Assembly (NCBI GenBank): GCA_000403035.1
Contig: AQSL01000098.1
Coordinates: forward strand, 1 to 13,452
Source: Candidatus Latescibacter anaerobius SCGC AAA252-E07
Lineage (GTDB): Bacteria; Latescibacterota; Latescibacteria; Latescibacterales; Latescibacteraceae
Length of the DNA stretch: 13,452 nt
Reading direction: 5' to 3'
Below the pieces are notes generated by a model that was not told the origin of the DNA, ran no database searches, and saw only the letters and a program-made list of their open reading frames with translations. The translations under genes and the position numbers were made by a program. The first letter of the stretch is position 1; every line of letters starts with the position of its first letter. Below are positions 13,427 to 13,452 of this stretch, one piece after another.

Positions 13427-13452
13427 TGCTTCATGAGCATGTTTGTTTTTTT
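13427..13452 (+). terminator. Weak terminator-like hairpin with T-run at the window end
   Basis: TGCT (13427-13430) pairs with AGCA (13436-13439) around TCATG, followed by TGTTTG and at least seven T residues to the end of the window. The stem is only four base pairs, so this is a tentative end for the kinase transcript. Confidence 0.25.

Noticed and set aside
1..13452. CRISPR arrays, tRNA or rRNA genes, complete insertion sequences
   Set aside because: No regularly spaced direct repeats, cloverleaf-type sequences, rRNA-like stretches or transposase genes were found on either strand.

Overview
The window reads as a chromosomal segment of a Gram-negative bacterium, probably an uncultivated or poorly sampled lineage. 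The support is a lipobox lipoprotein, a Ser/Thr kinase fused to a SUMF1-type domain, and alpha-glucan enzymes of the GH57 class. The phylum is inference; an FCB-type or deltaproteobacteria-like genome would fit, but no rRNA or other phylogenetic marker is present. All supported genes lie on the + strand. No tRNA, rRNA, CRISPR array or complete insertion sequence was found.

Layout: (1) 1-231, an AT-rich leader with a possible promoter. (2) 232-4043, two GH57 genes overlapping by 7 bases: a 4-alpha-glucanotransferase/amylase-type enzyme and a GH57 branching enzyme. (3) 4044-6059, an accessory islet: a palindromic low-complexity repeat, an orphan HicB-like protein, then a strikingly AT-rich restriction-modification pair made of a beta-class SPPY methyltransferase and a BglII/BstYI-family endonuclease overlapping it by 14 bases. 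(4) 6060-7520, glycogen synthase glgA. (5) 7747-8322, a small tyrosine-rich lipoprotein. (6) 8496-10007, an ECF-type ABC ATPase with two nucleotide-binding domains fused in one chain. (7) 10008-10555, a gene-poor region of hairpins and repeats. (8) 10556-13267, a 903-residue membrane kinase: zinc ribbon, linker, Ser/Thr kinase, one transmembrane helix, three helical repeats and a C-terminal SUMF1/FGE-like domain. (9) 13268-13452, palindromes and inverted repeats.

The GH57 pair and GlgA form a coherent glycogen/alpha-glucan module: GlgA elongates, the branching enzyme adds alpha-1,6 branches, and the glucanotransferase/amylase remodels or degrades chains. The RM islet splits this module and its base composition differs sharply from both flanks, which suggests acquisition by transfer. 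The lipoprotein, ECF ATPase and kinase have no evident functional link to the glycogen genes or to each other.

The points most worth a second look are: a three-copy, roughly 29-base hairpin family in the intergenic regions (7541-7569 on +, 10212-10241 and 10457-10485 on -); a thrice-repeated DA(G/S)(K/R)TxI motif in the kinase linker; loss of the switch histidine in the first ATPase domain of the ECF protein; and the defence islet inside the glycogen module. None of these by itself proves a new system.
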